From Limnomonas spitsbergensis (taxonomy: Eukaryota > Chlorophyta > Chlorophyceae > Chlamydomonadales), in NCBI GenBank assembly GCA_037349105.1, contig JAYJMM010000041.1, positions 4,396,001 to 4,460,000 on the forward strand: a DNA stretch of 64,000 bases. Direction: 5' to 3'. The notes beneath the pieces are model-generated. The model did not search any database. It saw only the letters and a list, made by a program, of their open reading frames with translations, and was not told the DNA's origin. Below, one piece after another: positions 34,815-46,499 of this stretch (the first letter of the stretch is position 1; every line of letters begins with the position of its first letter). The position numbers were made by a program, and so were the translations under genes.

Positions 34815-35433
34815 CAGACAGAAAAGAAAAACAAGAAACGAAAATAGGTAGTTTTCAGCAGGCTCAGGCACTCAAGCGTGATGAAATGATGACCCCACAT
34901 GAATTGATTGACAGGGCGTCAGAGGGTGACAGCACGTACGACCCTGTTGGTCCATCCTGGTTTCCACCCAGGAAGACCCTTCTTGCGCACTTTAGTTAAG
35001 CCTCGGCCCTCTGAAATCTTGAAGCAAGAAAAAGGCAGAGCCGATTCCTTCTGGTTTCTACCGATGCCCAGCCCTTCTGTAAAAGGCTTTTGGGCTGCTG
35101 CCATGGCCTTAAATAAAAGCCATGTAACCCCTTTCCTTCTCTATCCGTTTCTCGTTACTTCTGGCTGGCTTGCACCGTGCAGCCATTCAGTGAAAAGCCT
35201 TTGGGTTGGCCATGTGGCTCGGACACCACCCTAAAGCTTCTTCACTGCTATGGCTCAACCCAGACAGTGAGACCCCGCCCCATCTGCCTTCATTGTCAGG
35301 TGGCCTTGTGACCCCTGCTATGGTTATGTGTAGCCAAGGTATACTCACCCCTCCTCTCCTGCCCCCTCCTGGCTCAAGCCACCTCCCGGCAGGCTCTAGT
35401 GGTGCGGGTTCTCCAGGTCACCGAACAAAGACT

Positions 35434-36258
35434 TCAGCTCTGGGTCCTGCAGGTCTGGGAGTGGCCCGCTGCCGGCGCCCCCGGCCTCACCCTGCGCTGC
35501 CTTCCCATCATGCTCTCTGCCACCGTCTGGTTGTTCCTTCCTTGCCCCTCCCGTGCCTCCTGGGACTGCACGGCCTCCCTGGCCTGGCTGCGTGCCCTGC
35601 TCAGCTGTGGCCCTTTGCTGTTGCTTGGCTCCCTCGGTGGCCCCGCATGCCCCTTTCCGGGTGCGCCCCCTTGCGGTCCTTGTCTGTCGAAGTCGTCGTA
35701 GCAGCCCTGCAACTCCCTTTTCCGAAGGTTGTGCTCGCGTTGCGTCCTGGCCAGCTGTTCAGCCGCATTCTGGATCTGGTTCCACCCCGTCAGTTCCATG
35801 TACATCACTGAGCTTTCCAGGTGGCGTAGCATGAGTCGTTCTTTCTGCCTGAGCTACTTCCTGAGCTGCTGCACCAGGTACATGAGCCTGATCACCTCTC
35901 TGTTCTCTTCCTCGCTTGACTCCTCGTACTCCTCATCGTCCTCCTCCTCGTCTTCCCCGGTCTAACCCGACCCCCCCTCTCTGGGATCTGAGGTCATGCT
36001 GTGGTGCAGCGAATTGGACCGTTTTTCGACCGGCCACAGCGGGCCGCCTCCCTTGCTGGGAACATCTTTGTCCTCGCTGCGACGCAGCTGGCTGGGCCGC
36101 GCCTCGACTTGCCGCTTTGGCTTGTCCTCCTGACATGGGGTACTTCTGACCTCTCTGCGGGGTCCACCTGCTTGGCCCTCATCGCCCCAGGATGGCCCGG
36201 CCTGCCACCGAAACCTGACACCCTTAGCAGCCCGTCCCTGCGCACAGCGCACATGCAT
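35434..36258 (-). pseudogene. Gag-like retroelement remnant
   Basis: One minus-strand frame from 36258 to 35434 is broken only by TAG at 35964-35962 and TAG at 35856-35854. It encodes a basic Pro/Arg-rich part, an acidic stretch (GEDEEEDDEEYEESSEEENR) and a coiled-coil-like region (LRHLESSVMYMELTGW, then AEQLARTQREHNLRKRELQG), then a Gly/Pro/Gln-rich tail. This acidic-then-coiled order resembles the middle of the giant element's polyprotein (EDEEED...RELDRL), so it is probably gag from a related but distinct family. Its upstream part (36258-35966) is repeated in the 2.46-kb array. Confidence 0.55.
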
Positions 36259-36879
36259 GTGTTGAACTGTTGAGTGTTGACCTGCTTGTGGTGCCTTCCG
36301 CCCGCTGCAGGCCGATATGATATGCGGGCCACCAAAGGTATAATTCTTCGTAAGTCATAATTCCTCTCATCGCAAGGTCAGGGATTAGTGTCAGGATTTT
36401 AAGGTATGTACCCCCCCCCTCCCCTCCCTCGGCCATTGATTGGGGCAAGCTTGCAGCAGGAGGCTCATTTTCCACATATTCTCAAGGATAGCGAGGCACT
36501 TATCATGAGGCACTTATTTCACATATAGCCGTGGCGCAGCGGACCGTCAGGCACCTACTGGTTAGGACTCAACAAGCATCTATTTCACATCTGTTTGTGA
36601 AGCAGCGGACATCAGGCACGTACTGTGAAAGGCTCACACCTTTTACGCACCTGGTCGATATAGAGATGAAGCTGAGGCCTTCGAGGCATGTGAGGTGTTG
36701 CAAGCATTGCAGGTGTTTCAGGTATCAAGGTGTTACAACTGTTGCGAGTGCTGCAGGTGTGAGGTGTTACAGCACATCGGTGGCACTCTAGCATAATTCA
36801 GATATTACCATTTACCACCCGCCCTGATGCCAGGGGGGCCTGGTGCCTGTAGCTCTCATGCTTGGGCCGCCGGCGGTAG

Positions 36880-37080
36880 GCCGGTCGTGACATCGCCTCA
36901 GCTGCCCAGTGACATCACCCTAGCAGCCCAGTGACAGCGCCCCAGCTGCTCAGTGACATCACCCCAGCTGCCCAGTGACAGCGCCCCAGCTGCTCAGGGA
37001 CATCACCCCAGCTGCCCAGTGACAGCACCCCAGCCAACCAGTGAAAGCACCCTAGCTGCTCAGTGACAGCGCCCCAGTAG
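36880..37080. repeat. 21-bp minisatellite within array units
   Basis: Alternating CCCCAGCTGCTCAGTGACAT and CCCCAGCTGCCCAGTGACAG units (21 bp, 42-bp higher order). It is also present at about 39340-39540 and, cut short, at 41800-41873. The minus-strand ORF over it has a 7-residue repeat. Confidence 0.8.
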
Positions 37081-37530
37081 CCCCCTACTAACGGTGGCCT
37101 GTTGAACACTAAAGATAATGCATTGGCGCAGCATGAAGCTTTCATGCCAGCATCCACAGCCTTTCTTCAATGCTGTCTCATAAAATTGCCTTGAACATTA
37201 GGAGATCAACAGGAAAGACTGTGAGTGCAACCCTTGGCAGCAAGAGCGACTCTGGGCAGGTCCCACCTCTGGCCGCGGCAGGAGTGGGGCCCGCTCCGCC
37301 GCCAGTACTTGCAGAGTTGGTGTGGCCTGATGGCCAGCTAGTTTTTTAGTGCACTTCCGCTACAATTCAGATACTATCCGGCAAGCGGTCGAGGGGTCCT
37401 GGTGCAGCTTGCTTTCTTGCTTGGGCCACCGGACGTATGCCAGTCAAGGATGGTCCCAATTGGCCCAGTGTTGCCTGGGGCTGTGCAGCATCCCATAGGT
37501 TTAGAACAGTGCATACCCGATGGGCCCTGC

Positions 37531-37790
37531 TGAACGCTCGGCCACGTGGGGCTGGTAGGGAATGACTACGCTCAATTCCAGCTACAATGCACAGCCTGGG
37601 CCATGGTGCAGCCATGCCATCCTCCTATGTGATGCCCCGTTGGACTGTAAAAAGTTCACATGTGAGGGGGCAGGAACATGAGTGGATCCCGGCGGTCTAG
37701 TTGAGGGAGAGGGAGGATCGTGTGGCGGGCTTGATCCCTCAATCTCGTGGCATGGATGCCACCAGCGTTGCACCACTGGACCATTTCCCC
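37531..37790 (-). mobile_element. tRNA-derived SINE (unit A copy)
   Basis: Read on the minus strand from 37790, it begins GGGGAAATGGTCCAGTGGTG. TGGTCCAGTGG (37783-37773) fits the Pol III box A and GATCAAGCC (37736-37728) fits box B, at tRNA-like spacing, followed by a ~190-bp body. The diverged copy at 61350-61584 keeps both boxes and the body, which supports a dispersed SINE. The array copies at ~39988-40247 came with unit duplication. Confidence 0.65.
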
Positions 37791-38425
37791 CTATCCCATA
37801 GGTGTTCGAGTATGCAGCTGAAAAACATGCAGCAGCAGCAGCAGCAGTAGTCCACTAGGCCTCTGTCTGCTGTCCCCCCTGACTGATACCAACCAGCACT
37901 ATCACACATCCAGCGATGTCGCAGTGGCCTGCAGTTTGACAGACGGCGTTGCCTGTGATGTTGGGCTAGGGGAGGCAGCGACCATGTGGGATGCGGTGCA
38001 TGCTTGTTTTCAATGCCCCAGCGTGCATGATCAACTTAAGAGCGGGGATGAGCAGATCCTTCGGTAGGTGCTAGCGACTTTTTTTAGTTGTACCGGGGCA
38101 GGCTTAGTTGGGTGGGATGCCCTGACATTTGTGGAAGACGTGGTAGGTATCGTTAAGGCGTAGACCTTTCCAGAGGTCTGCAGCTTCCATAATATTTTGT
38201 TTCTTCAGCCTTTTGTTTTGGCCTTTCACTTGATTTCGCACATATTCCTCCTTATTTTTGTTCTGCCCCCTTGTGTTGTTTCCATCTTTACTCTCTTTTT
38301 ATTTGACGCCCACGCGGATTTTGAGCAGGGCCTAGAGTTGTAATGTCATTGGCCCTTCAGGATGTAGAATGTATTTTTGCTAGAACAAGTGGGCTTTCTA
38401 AACTCAGTACTGTCAGCCTTTGTCC

Positions 38426-40885
38426 CGACCCCCCCTCTCTGGGATCTGAGGTCATGCTGTGGTGCAGCGAATTGGACCGTTTTTCGACCGGCCACAGCGG
38501 GCCGCCTCCCTTGCTGGGAACATCTTTGTCCTCGCTGCGACGCAGCTGGCTGGGCCGCGCCTCGACTTGCCGCTTTGGCTTGTCCTCCTGACATGGGGTA
38601 CTTCTGACCTCTCTGCGGGGTCCACCTGCTTGGCCCTCATCGCCCCAGGATGGCCCGGCCTGCCACCGAAACCTGACACCCTTAGCAGCCCGTCCCTGCG
38701 CACAGCGCACATGCATGTGTTGAACTGTTGAGTGTTGACCTGCCTATGGTGCCTTCCGCCCGCTGCAGGCCGATATGATATGCGGGCCACCAAAGGTATA
38801 ATTCTTCGTAAGTCATAATTCCTCTCATCGCAAGGTCAGGGATTAGTGTCAGGATTTAAAGGTATGTACCCCCCCCTCCCCTCCCTCGGCCATTGATTGG
38901 GGCAAGCTTGCAGCAGGAGGCTCCTTTTCCACATATTCTCAAGGATAGCGAGGCACTTATCATGAGGCACTTATTTCACATCTAGCCGTGGCGCAGCGGA
39001 CCGTCAGGCACCTACTGGTTAGGAATCAACAAGCATATATTTCACACCTGTTTGTGAAGCAGCGGACATCAGGCACGTACTGTGAAAGGCTCACACCTTT
39101 TACGCACCTGGTCGATATAGAGATGAAGCTGAGGCCTTCGAGGCATGTGAGGTGTTGCAAGCATTGCAGGTGTTTCAGGTATCAAGGTGTTACACCTGTT
39201 GCGAGTGCTGCAGGTGTGAGGTGTTACAGCACATCGGTGGCACTCTAGCATTATTCAGATATTACCATTTACCACCCGCCCTGATGCCAGGGGGGCCTGG
39301 TGCCTGTAGCTCTCATGCTTGGGCCGCCGGCGGTAGGCCGGTCGTGACATCGCCTCAGCTGCCCAGTGACATCGCCCTAGCAGCCCAGTGACAGCGCCCC
39401 AGCTGCTCAGTGACATCACCCCAGCTGCCCAGTGACAGCGCCCCAGCTGCTCAGTGACATCACCCCAGCTGCCCAGTGACAGCACCCCAGCCAACCAGTG
39501 AAAGCACCCTAGCTGCTCAGTGACAGCGCCCCAGTAGCCCCCTACTAACGGTGGCCTGTTGAACACTAAAGATAATGCATTGGCGCAGCATGAAGCTTTC
39601 ATGCCAGCATCCACAGCCTTTCTTCAATACTGTCTCATAAAATTGCCTTGAACATTAGGAGATCAACAGGAAAGACTGTGAGTGCAACCCTTGGCAGCAA
39701 GAGCGACTCTGGGCAGGTCCCACCTCTGGCCGCGGCATGAGTGGGGCCCGCTCCGCCGCCAGTACTTGCAGAGTTGGTGTGGCCTGATGGCCAGCTAGTT
39801 TTTTAGTGCACTTCCGCTACAATTCAGATACTATCCGGCAAGCGGTCGAGGGGTCCTGGTGCAGCTTGCTTTCTTGCTTGGGCCACCGGACGTATGCCAG
39901 TCAAGGATGGTCCCAATTGGCCCAGTGGTGCATGGGGCTGTGCAGCATCCCATAGGTTTAGAACAGTGCATACCCGATGGGCCCTGCTGAACGCTCGGCC
40001 ACGTGGGGCTGGTAGGGAATGACTACGCTCAATTCCAGCTACAATGCACAGCCTGGGCCATGGTGCAGCCATGCCATCCTCCTATGTGATGCCCCGTTGG
40101 ACTGTAAAAAGTTCACATGTGAGGGGGCAGGAACATGAGTGGATCCCGGCGGTCTAGTTGAGGGAGAGGGAGGATCGTGTGGCGGGCTTGATCCCTCAAT
40201 CTCGTGGCATGGATGCCACCAGCGTTGCACCACTGGACCATTTCCCCCTATCCCATAGGTGTTCGAGTATGCAGCTGAAAAACATGCAGCAGCAGCAGCA
40301 GCAGCAGTAGTCCACTAGGCCTCTGTCTGCTGTCCCCCCTGACTGATACCAACCAGCACTATCACACATCCAGCGATGTCGCAGTGGCCTGCAGTTTGAC
40401 AGACGGCGTTGCCTGTGATGTTGGGCTAGGGGAGGCAGCGACCATGTGGGATGCGGTGCATGCTTGTTTTCAATGCCCCAGCGTGCATGATCAACTTAAG
40501 AGCGGGGATGAGCAGATCCTTCGTTAGGTGCTAGCGACTTTTTTTAGTTGTACCGGGGCAGGCTTAGTTGGGTGGGATGCCCTGACCTTTGTGGAAGACG
40601 TGGTAGGTATCGTTAAGGCGTAGACCTTTCCAGAGGTCTGCAACTTCCATAATATTTTGTTTCTTCAGCCTTTTGTTTTGGCCTTTCACTTGATTTCGCA
40701 CATATTCCTCCTTATTTTTGTTCTGCCCCCTTGTGTTGTTTCCATCTTTACTCTCTTTTTATTTGACGCCCACGCGGATTTTGAGCAGGGCCTAGAGTTG
40801 TAATGTCATTGGCCCTTCAGGATGTAGAATGTATTTTTGCTAGAACAAGTGGGCTTTCTAAACTCAGTACTGTCAGCCTTTGTCC
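38426..40885. repeat. 2.46-kb tandem array, unit B
   Basis: Full unit, 2460 bp to the next start. It carries (CAG)7 where unit A has (CAG)6. In the parts compared it is nearly identical to unit C; one difference seen is GCATATATTT versus GCATCTATTT near 39035/41495. Confidence 0.9.
39988..40247 (-). mobile_element. tRNA-derived SINE (unit B copy)
   Basis: Same element as at 37531-37790, duplicated with array unit B. Box A and box B are unchanged. Confidence 0.65.
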
Positions 40886-41873
40886 CGACCCCCCCTCTCT
40901 GGGATCTGAGGTCATGCTGTGGTGCAGCGAATTGGACCGTTTTTCGACCGGCCACAGCGGGCCGCCTCCCTTGCTGGGAACATCTTTGTCCTCGCTGCGA
41001 CGCAGCTGGCTGGGCCGCGCCTCGACTTGCCGCTTTGGCTTGTCCTCCTGACATGGGGTACTTCTGACCTCTCTGCGGGGTCCACCTGCTTGGCCCTCAT
41101 CGCCCCAGGATGGCCCGGCCTGCCACCGAAACCTGACACCCTTAGCAGCCCGTCCCTGCGCACAGCGCACATGCATGTGTTGAACTGTTGAGTGTTGACC
41201 TGCCTATGGTGCCTTCCGCCCGCTGCAGGCCGATATGATATGCGGGCCACCAAAGGTATAATTCTTCGTAAGTCATAATTCCTCTCATCGCAAGGTCAGG
41301 GATTAGTGTCAGGATTTAAAGGTATGTACCCCCCCCTCCCCTCCCTCGGCCATTGATTGGGGCAAGCTTGCAGCAGGAGGCTCCTTTTCCACATATTCTC
41401 AAGGATAGCGAGGCACTTATCATGAGGCACTTATTTCACATCTAGCCGTGGCGCAGCGGACCGTCAGGCACCTACTGGTTAGGAATCAACAAGCATCTAT
41501 TTCACACCTGTTTGTGAAGCAGCGGACATCAGGCACGTACTGTGAAAGGCTCACACCTTTTACGCACCTGGTCGATATAGAGATGAAGCTGAGGCCTTCG
41601 AGGCATGTGAGGTGTTGCAAGCATTGCAGGTGTTTCAGGTATCAAGGTGTTACACCTGTTGCGAGTGCTGCAGGTGTGAGGTGTTACAGCACATCGGTGG
41701 CACTCTAGCATTATTCAGATATTACCATTTACCACCCGCCCTGATGCCAGGGGGGCCTGGTGCCTGTAGCTCTCATGCTTGGGCCGCCGGCGGTAGGCCG
41801 GTCGTGACATCGCCTCAGCTGCCCAGTGACATCGCCCTAGCAGCCCAGTGACAGCGCCCCAGCTGCTCAGTGA
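40886..41873. repeat. 2.46-kb tandem array, unit C (partial)
   Basis: About 987 bp, ending inside the 21-bp minisatellite at CAGCTGCTCAGTGA, after which unrelated sequence (ACGTGGAGATATG) begins. The break inside the minisatellite suggests slippage or end-joining there. Confidence 0.9.
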
Positions 41874-42925
41874 ACGTGGAGATATGTGAACCCATCAGGG
41901 TTACCCAGTGCTAACAATATCGCGGCGTTCCAGAAACATCGGGCTGACTGACGGACACGGGGTGTAGGGGTGACTCCGGAGGCTTCGCCCCCACGACCTT
42001 CGGCCGCCCGGGGGCTCTGCCGAAAAGCATACTTAAAAGAACTATTACCTAAAATTTAAATCGGTGCCCTGTGCTGCAATGTTATTGTTTTGTCCATAAG
42101 TTAGAGCATAGTGTATGTCACGATGTGAGCATATTGGGAAGGTGTAAGACCTTGGTGCCAACACGGGTGTTGTTGCAGGATTGTGCCCCGAATGCCGTCT
42201 CGGAAGCTATGTGGGGCAAGATAATAATTATTAAATAAACAAACGTTACGCCATGAGGGGCAACATACATAGCGCTGACATACGGGGACCAACCACCATC
42301 ACAACAAGTTTGCGCCAACAATTGTTTTTCCGATGCTTCAAACGTTTACCTTTCGAAATGATGAGTGGTAAACTTCTGCATGCATGCTATAGAAATATAA
42401 GCCGCGAGCTATTTTAATTAATTATAAGCCGACGTGGCTAAGCTTTATTATTTCAACAAGGCCCTGGGTGTCATGCCATGTGGGGAGCGAAGGCTAGCGA
42501 CGCCTATGAATCTTCACAATTATGGTCATGAGCAGTTCACATTCAACCTCTTGCTTCTTCGAAGATCGGGCACTGGTCTAGTATTATTAAGTGCGACTTA
42601 AGTCACCTTCGGTTTTATCACCAGCTTCCACGGCAAATAGGCCAACGGGAACTTTACCGGGTTTCCAAACGAGGGTCCTCGACTGCAAGCGGCGGGGCAG
42701 CTGGAGACAGCTTCTGGATTACTATTCAGGCTTCTGGGTTACTACACTGGAAAAGCGTTCTGAGCCACACAGATGGGCCGGGTTACTACACTGGATAGCG
42801 TTCCGAGCCGTCGGATCGGCTTCTCCCAGCGTATCCACCCCATATGTACGGCATATGGTTTGTGGACCATGCGAGCCATCATTACGAGCGTGACAGCATT
42901 CATAGTTCAGTGCTGTCCGTTTCAA
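41874..42925. other. Intergenic, no gene seen
   Basis: 41960-42015 is GC-rich. 42476-42590 resembles 61577-61700 (shared GATCGGGCACTG.TCTAGTA and TTCACAAT words), the sequence just outside the SINE at 61350, so a second dispersed repeat is likely. A phrase CTTCTGGGTTACTACACTGGA recurs loosely at 42728 and 42780. Confidence 0.4.
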
Positions 42926-43640
42926 TGGAAGCATTATTCGACAAGGACGGTAATTTGTTGGATCCAACGATGAGTAACCCACCTGCTGTCTTATGCCTGC
43001 AGGTGCACGGCGTCGACGAGCAACGCGCCAAGAAGGTGTGTTTTGTATTCAGCCCTGGTCGTGTTCAATTTATTTGATTGTTGTTGTTTTTCTTCCCAGG
43101 CACTTCCTGCCGCAGACCTTGCCTGGCCTGCGGCTTATTCCAAGAAGCCCAAGCCAGCCCCAACGGTATTTGCCTTTGCATAATCGTCTTCTTCAGCTCC
43201 TTATTCATCTGCGCCCTGTTCTTTCGCCCAGGAGCCTGCTACGGCGGATGCTTCAATGCCCGCTGCCCCTGCAGCTGTCGCGATTGCCTCAGAGTCGCAG
43301 GTGCGCACCTACGGATTGCCTCTTCTTTTTTCCCGATTGTCCAATGACAGCGGCCTCTCTTCACTGTTTCCATAGTTGCTTGACTTGGCGACAGATCGAA
43401 CCGGTCTTGCTACTGACCGTGCGAGTGCTTGGCGTAAGGACTCTATGACCCTAATGTGTGATTGCCTGATTAATCTGTTCGTGGCCTTTAGGTTCGATTT
43501 GGGCTGTAACCCTAATGGTCATTTGCCTGCTCTTTGGTGAACGATTGGGCATGTTGCCATGGCTCCTCTCAATTTATGTTCTTCAGGCGGATGAGCCTGA
43601 TTCAACGGGCGCTGCCCCAACGGCCGAGGAAGGGCATAAG
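42926..43640 (+). CDS. Candidate gene of very short exons, unknown
   Basis: Plus-strand series of exons with clean sites: 43003-43035 (33 nt), 43100-43165 (66 nt), 43232-43300 (69 nt), 43376 onward, and 43587-43640 (54 nt). The listed exons are multiples of three and phase 0, separated by introns of 64-75 nt ending in CCCAG/TTCAG/CATAG. They read VHGVDEQRAKK, ALPAADLAWPAAYSKK, EPATADASMPAAPAAVAI, LLDLATDRTGLATDRASAWR and ADEPDSTGAAPTAEEGHK. The result is an Ala/Pro-rich, disordered-looking polypeptide. A possible first exon starts at ATG 42926 (MEALFDKD). No family recognised. The donor after 43376 is unclear. Confidence 0.35.
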
Positions 43641-44340
43641 GTGCATAATGGCTTTAATGGCTGTTGCCTGCGTTATGGCCATTGCTCAAGATGTCGTCCT
43701 GCGATTTAGCCGGCGAAATGGCTTGCGATTGGGCATGTTGGCCTTGCTTGCACTTTTCTGCTGACTCAAGCATGATCTTACTAAAACATGATCTTCAAGT
43801 GGACAAGCCTCATTCACTGCTAGCTGTTCCACCGGTTGAGGGAAGGCCGAAGGTGCGGAATGGCCTGTGATTTGGCATTTTGCCTCTCCTCCATGTGTGC
43901 GCGTTGAGCAAGGTTGCATCGAATGCCCCAACGTGCGGGGCAGGCCAGGTAAAAGTGGGAGCACCGGTAGATTTAGGTATCAGGAGATTTTAGGATTCCA
44001 TCGTGTATGCATGACTCTTTTTGCGCACCGGTAGTTTTTTAGTGCGATAACCATGTATAAATGACACTTCTTTCAGCACGTCGAGGAACCTGAGGCGGCT
44101 TCATGCTCCCATGCTGCCCTTGGTTGAACAAGGTTGCAATGAATGCCTCAACAGGTGGGGCATGCCAAACGCAAGTTGGCCCATTGCATAGATATTTTGG
44201 TGAAACTCCCATGTCTGAACGCCTTATCTTTCTTTCAACACGATGAGGAACCAGCTCAAAGTTCTGCCATAATATGGCTGATGAGGCGCTTATGCCATTG
44301 AATGTTGTGAGCTTTGCCTCGAAAAGTTAATTGCTCAATA
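43460..44340 (+). repeat. Duplicated exon-intron blocks
   Basis: The exon at 43587-43640 (acceptor TTCTTCAG) is followed by diverged copies. One near 43800 has the acceptor changed to TCTTCAAG and reads VDKPHSLLAVPPVEGRPK before a GTGCGGAATGG donor. One near 44080 has TTTCAG then HVEEPEAASCSHAAL. One near 44240 has TTTCAA then a CACGATGAGGAACCAG start. Flanking words (CGATTGGGCATGTTG; AAGGTTGCA.CGAATGCC) repeat too. Two of the copies seem to have lost the AG of the acceptor. Confidence 0.5.
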
Positions 44341-44620
44341 TGGAAACCTTGAGTGCGGAAGCCCAGAGTGTCTCTCCTTTTCTACCTTCATACTCCTTTT
44401 CTTTTCTATTATTGTTCCTCTCCTTTTCAACATGGAAACCTCGAGTGCGGAAGACCAGAGTGTCTCTCCTCCCTTTTCTACCTTAACTCCTTTTCAGACC
44501 TACCCTCACTACTCCTCTCCTTTTCAATATGGAAACCTTGAGTGCATAAGCCCATAGTGTTTCTCCTCCCTTTTCCACCTCACTACACCTCTCCTTTTCT
44601 GTCCCACCCTCACTACTCCT
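44335..44620. repeat. ~95-bp tandem repeat, three copies
   Basis: ATGGAAACCT.GAGTGC.GAAG followed by TCTCTCCT and a C/T-rich tract, at about 44340, 44431 and 44529. It is followed by pyrimidine-rich DNA to about 45000 without a supported gene. Confidence 0.65.
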
Positions 44621-44649
44621 CCTTTTCTACCTTCAATTCTCTCTTCCAC

Positions 44650-45780
44650 CCATTTTCTACTCCGTTATGTTACCTTTTCCCTTCCCTGTGATTTCCCTAT
44701 CCTTTTATTTGATTTGCTCATTCTTCTTTTGTCCTTCGCATGTTTGCCTTCTTCATTTTATTTTCCACCACTCATTCTCTTATCTTCGTTGCATTCTGTG
44801 TTGCCTCAATTTTCTGTATTTTTATTATGTTAGTCTGTCTCATCCCCTCCTCAAGTTGGGTTTTGAAAATGATTTCTTCCCTTCCTTATTGTTTCTTTGC
44901 TACGTTCCTATCTGTTAACTTCGTAATCCTCTCTCTCATAACATGCTCTCCTAATGAAGCCTGCAAACGCCCACTTCCTTAACACATTTGTGCCTCTCAC
45001 TCATCTCTTGCATTCACCTATTAAAGTCATATTTATCTTGACATCCTAAAAATCATGCTTTTCTTCATTTATGCCTTCTTCTATACTATCATGTACTTCT
45101 CGCTGTTCATCTTACTACAATGGGATATGATGCCAGTCGGAGATGCAAAATCAGTATATCACACGATTACCATGCCAAAGTCCAGGAGAAACCAGCTAAA
45201 TCACAGTAAACCATGGTGTGTTAACAGAGTACGTAATGGAGTGGCGATGGGCTCTAGGGCAGTACGGGATTTGCGACCAAACAATGGTACGAAGCCTGGA
45301 AAGCTCTGCCAAACGAAACAACTGCCGGTGCCTAATTACTTGCGCAAACAATTGTCGATGAACTTTTGGCATTTTTTTTCGTACCACAAGATATGGCTTC
45401 TGACAATGATGCATGCGCAACAAATTATGTTGCGCTACCGATTCAAATTTTGTAATGTATGAATAGATCGGAAATTCGTTTTGTCTTGCACTTGTCGCAC
45501 CATAAAGCAGTAAACGCGCCAATATGGTAAACTCCGTAATCTCCGGTAAAGGCGCCTTAGAGAGGTGTCCTTCTACTCACAAACAGGCTCCTTGTACTTC
45601 AGACAAGAGCTGTTAACTGGCTACTGTAAGGTTCAGCCCTAGCAGGAAGTCTCTCTGCCTAGGGGTAAGTATGGGTGTCCCTGTCTCGTGGGTACCGCCC
45701 CTACTACTTCACTCGCCCCCCCGCTCCTCAGCGTTAAGCCTATCGGGCATGCGCTGGGAGCCGGAAAAAGGGGTCGGTAC
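44650..45780. other. Intergenic, no gene seen
   Basis: T-rich (44650-45060), then mixed sequence. The 135-codon ORF at 45055-45462 has a hydrophobic start but no recognised domain and is weakly supported. No LTR matching the 61272 edge was found here. Confidence 0.35.
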
Positions 45781-45840
45781 TGTTAGGAAGAAATTTCTGG
45801 CAATATGTACACCTCAGAAGATCAAAGTATCAAAGCAAAT

Positions 45841-45980
45841 CTGCCTGGTTCAGGCCTGCTACATGCATCTGCCTGGTTCAGGCCGTCTACACGCGTCTGC
45901 CTGGTTCAGGCTGCACACACAAATCTGCCTGGTTCAGGCCGTCCAAACGCATCTGCCTGGTTCAGGCTTTCTTCAAAGCA
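45841..45980. repeat. 28-bp repeat, five copies
   Basis: CTGCCTGGTTCAGG starts at 45841, 45869, 45897, 45925 and 45953, exactly 28 bp apart. The sequence between is less conserved. It lies about 520 bp beyond the copy-2 ORF end and may belong to its 3' untranslated part. Confidence 0.8.
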
Positions 45981-46139
45981 AAATTCACATAATCTCTGCA
46001 AGCAATGCGCACATACTGCGCGTCATTATAAACATCTCAGTTGCTCATCACTAAACTTGGCTGTTAATCAGAATCATCAGACCAGGCTAAGTATATCCGC
46101 TGCTCTCGCCCCACTGCGCCCTAGACGCCTGGTCTTTTA

Positions 46140-46499
46140 AGGCCACAGGAAATGTGCGCCGCAGCAGCGGCTTCTGCCCCCTTGGTTACTATAACTACTC
46201 CACAAAATCAAGTCTTGTTGTCCATGCTCCTGCATATGTACCACCGCAGCCTCGCTGCTGCGGCTCTGGAGAAACAAATTTTCATAACCCGTTGCTGCTC
46301 TAGGTCTTGTCGCCACCTAGCATAAACAGCCATTGACTCGCTGGCTTCCGGACCAGCATCTGCCGCGCACTAGGACCAGGTGCGCTGTGCCTGAAAGCGT
46401 CTTCTGCTGCACAGCCTCTGCCCTTTCCTGTCGGTTGCGGTGTGAGTACCGTCACATGCTCAGCAGCCTTGCCGCTCTGGGCTCGGCCTTCTATGAGGT
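46140..46499 (-). other. 3' untranslated region of copy 2
   Basis: Follows the stop of the giant ORF at 46500. It contains a GC-rich CCGCAG...CTGCGG inverted repeat near 46247-46266. No polypurine tract or LTR start recognised. Confidence 0.35.

Larger units (their letters stand above)
35966..38425. repeat. 2.46-kb tandem array, unit A
   Basis: Starts at the shared CCCGACCCCCCCTCTCTGGG. The repeat period to unit B is 2458 bp. It contains the gag-like 5' fragment, a GTGTTGCAAG/GTGTTACA-rich stretch (36700-36780), a 21-bp minisatellite (about 36880-37080), a tRNA-derived SINE (37531-37790) and (CAG)6 at about 37830-37847. By eye it differs from unit B at about 15 or more sites, so it is the oldest copy. 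Short ORFs repeated in each unit are not supported as genes. Confidence 0.9.

Noticed and set aside
37690..37790. Functional tRNA gene
   Set aside because: Boxes A and B fit, but the anticodon arm does not fold into a normal 5-bp stem with 7-nt loop, and the element has a long body and diverged copies, as in a SINE.
36001..41253. Repeated small ORFs (90, 113, 119 aa) in each 2.46-kb unit
   Set aside because: Their repetition only reflects the array. The minus-strand ones overlap a gag-like pseudogene fragment and the plus-strand ones lack domains.
45520..46499. 3' LTR of copy 2
   Set aside because: I looked for the TGTCACGGTATATTACGG start and the CCTTTCAAAAGGAC words and found none, so no 3' LTR is annotated.
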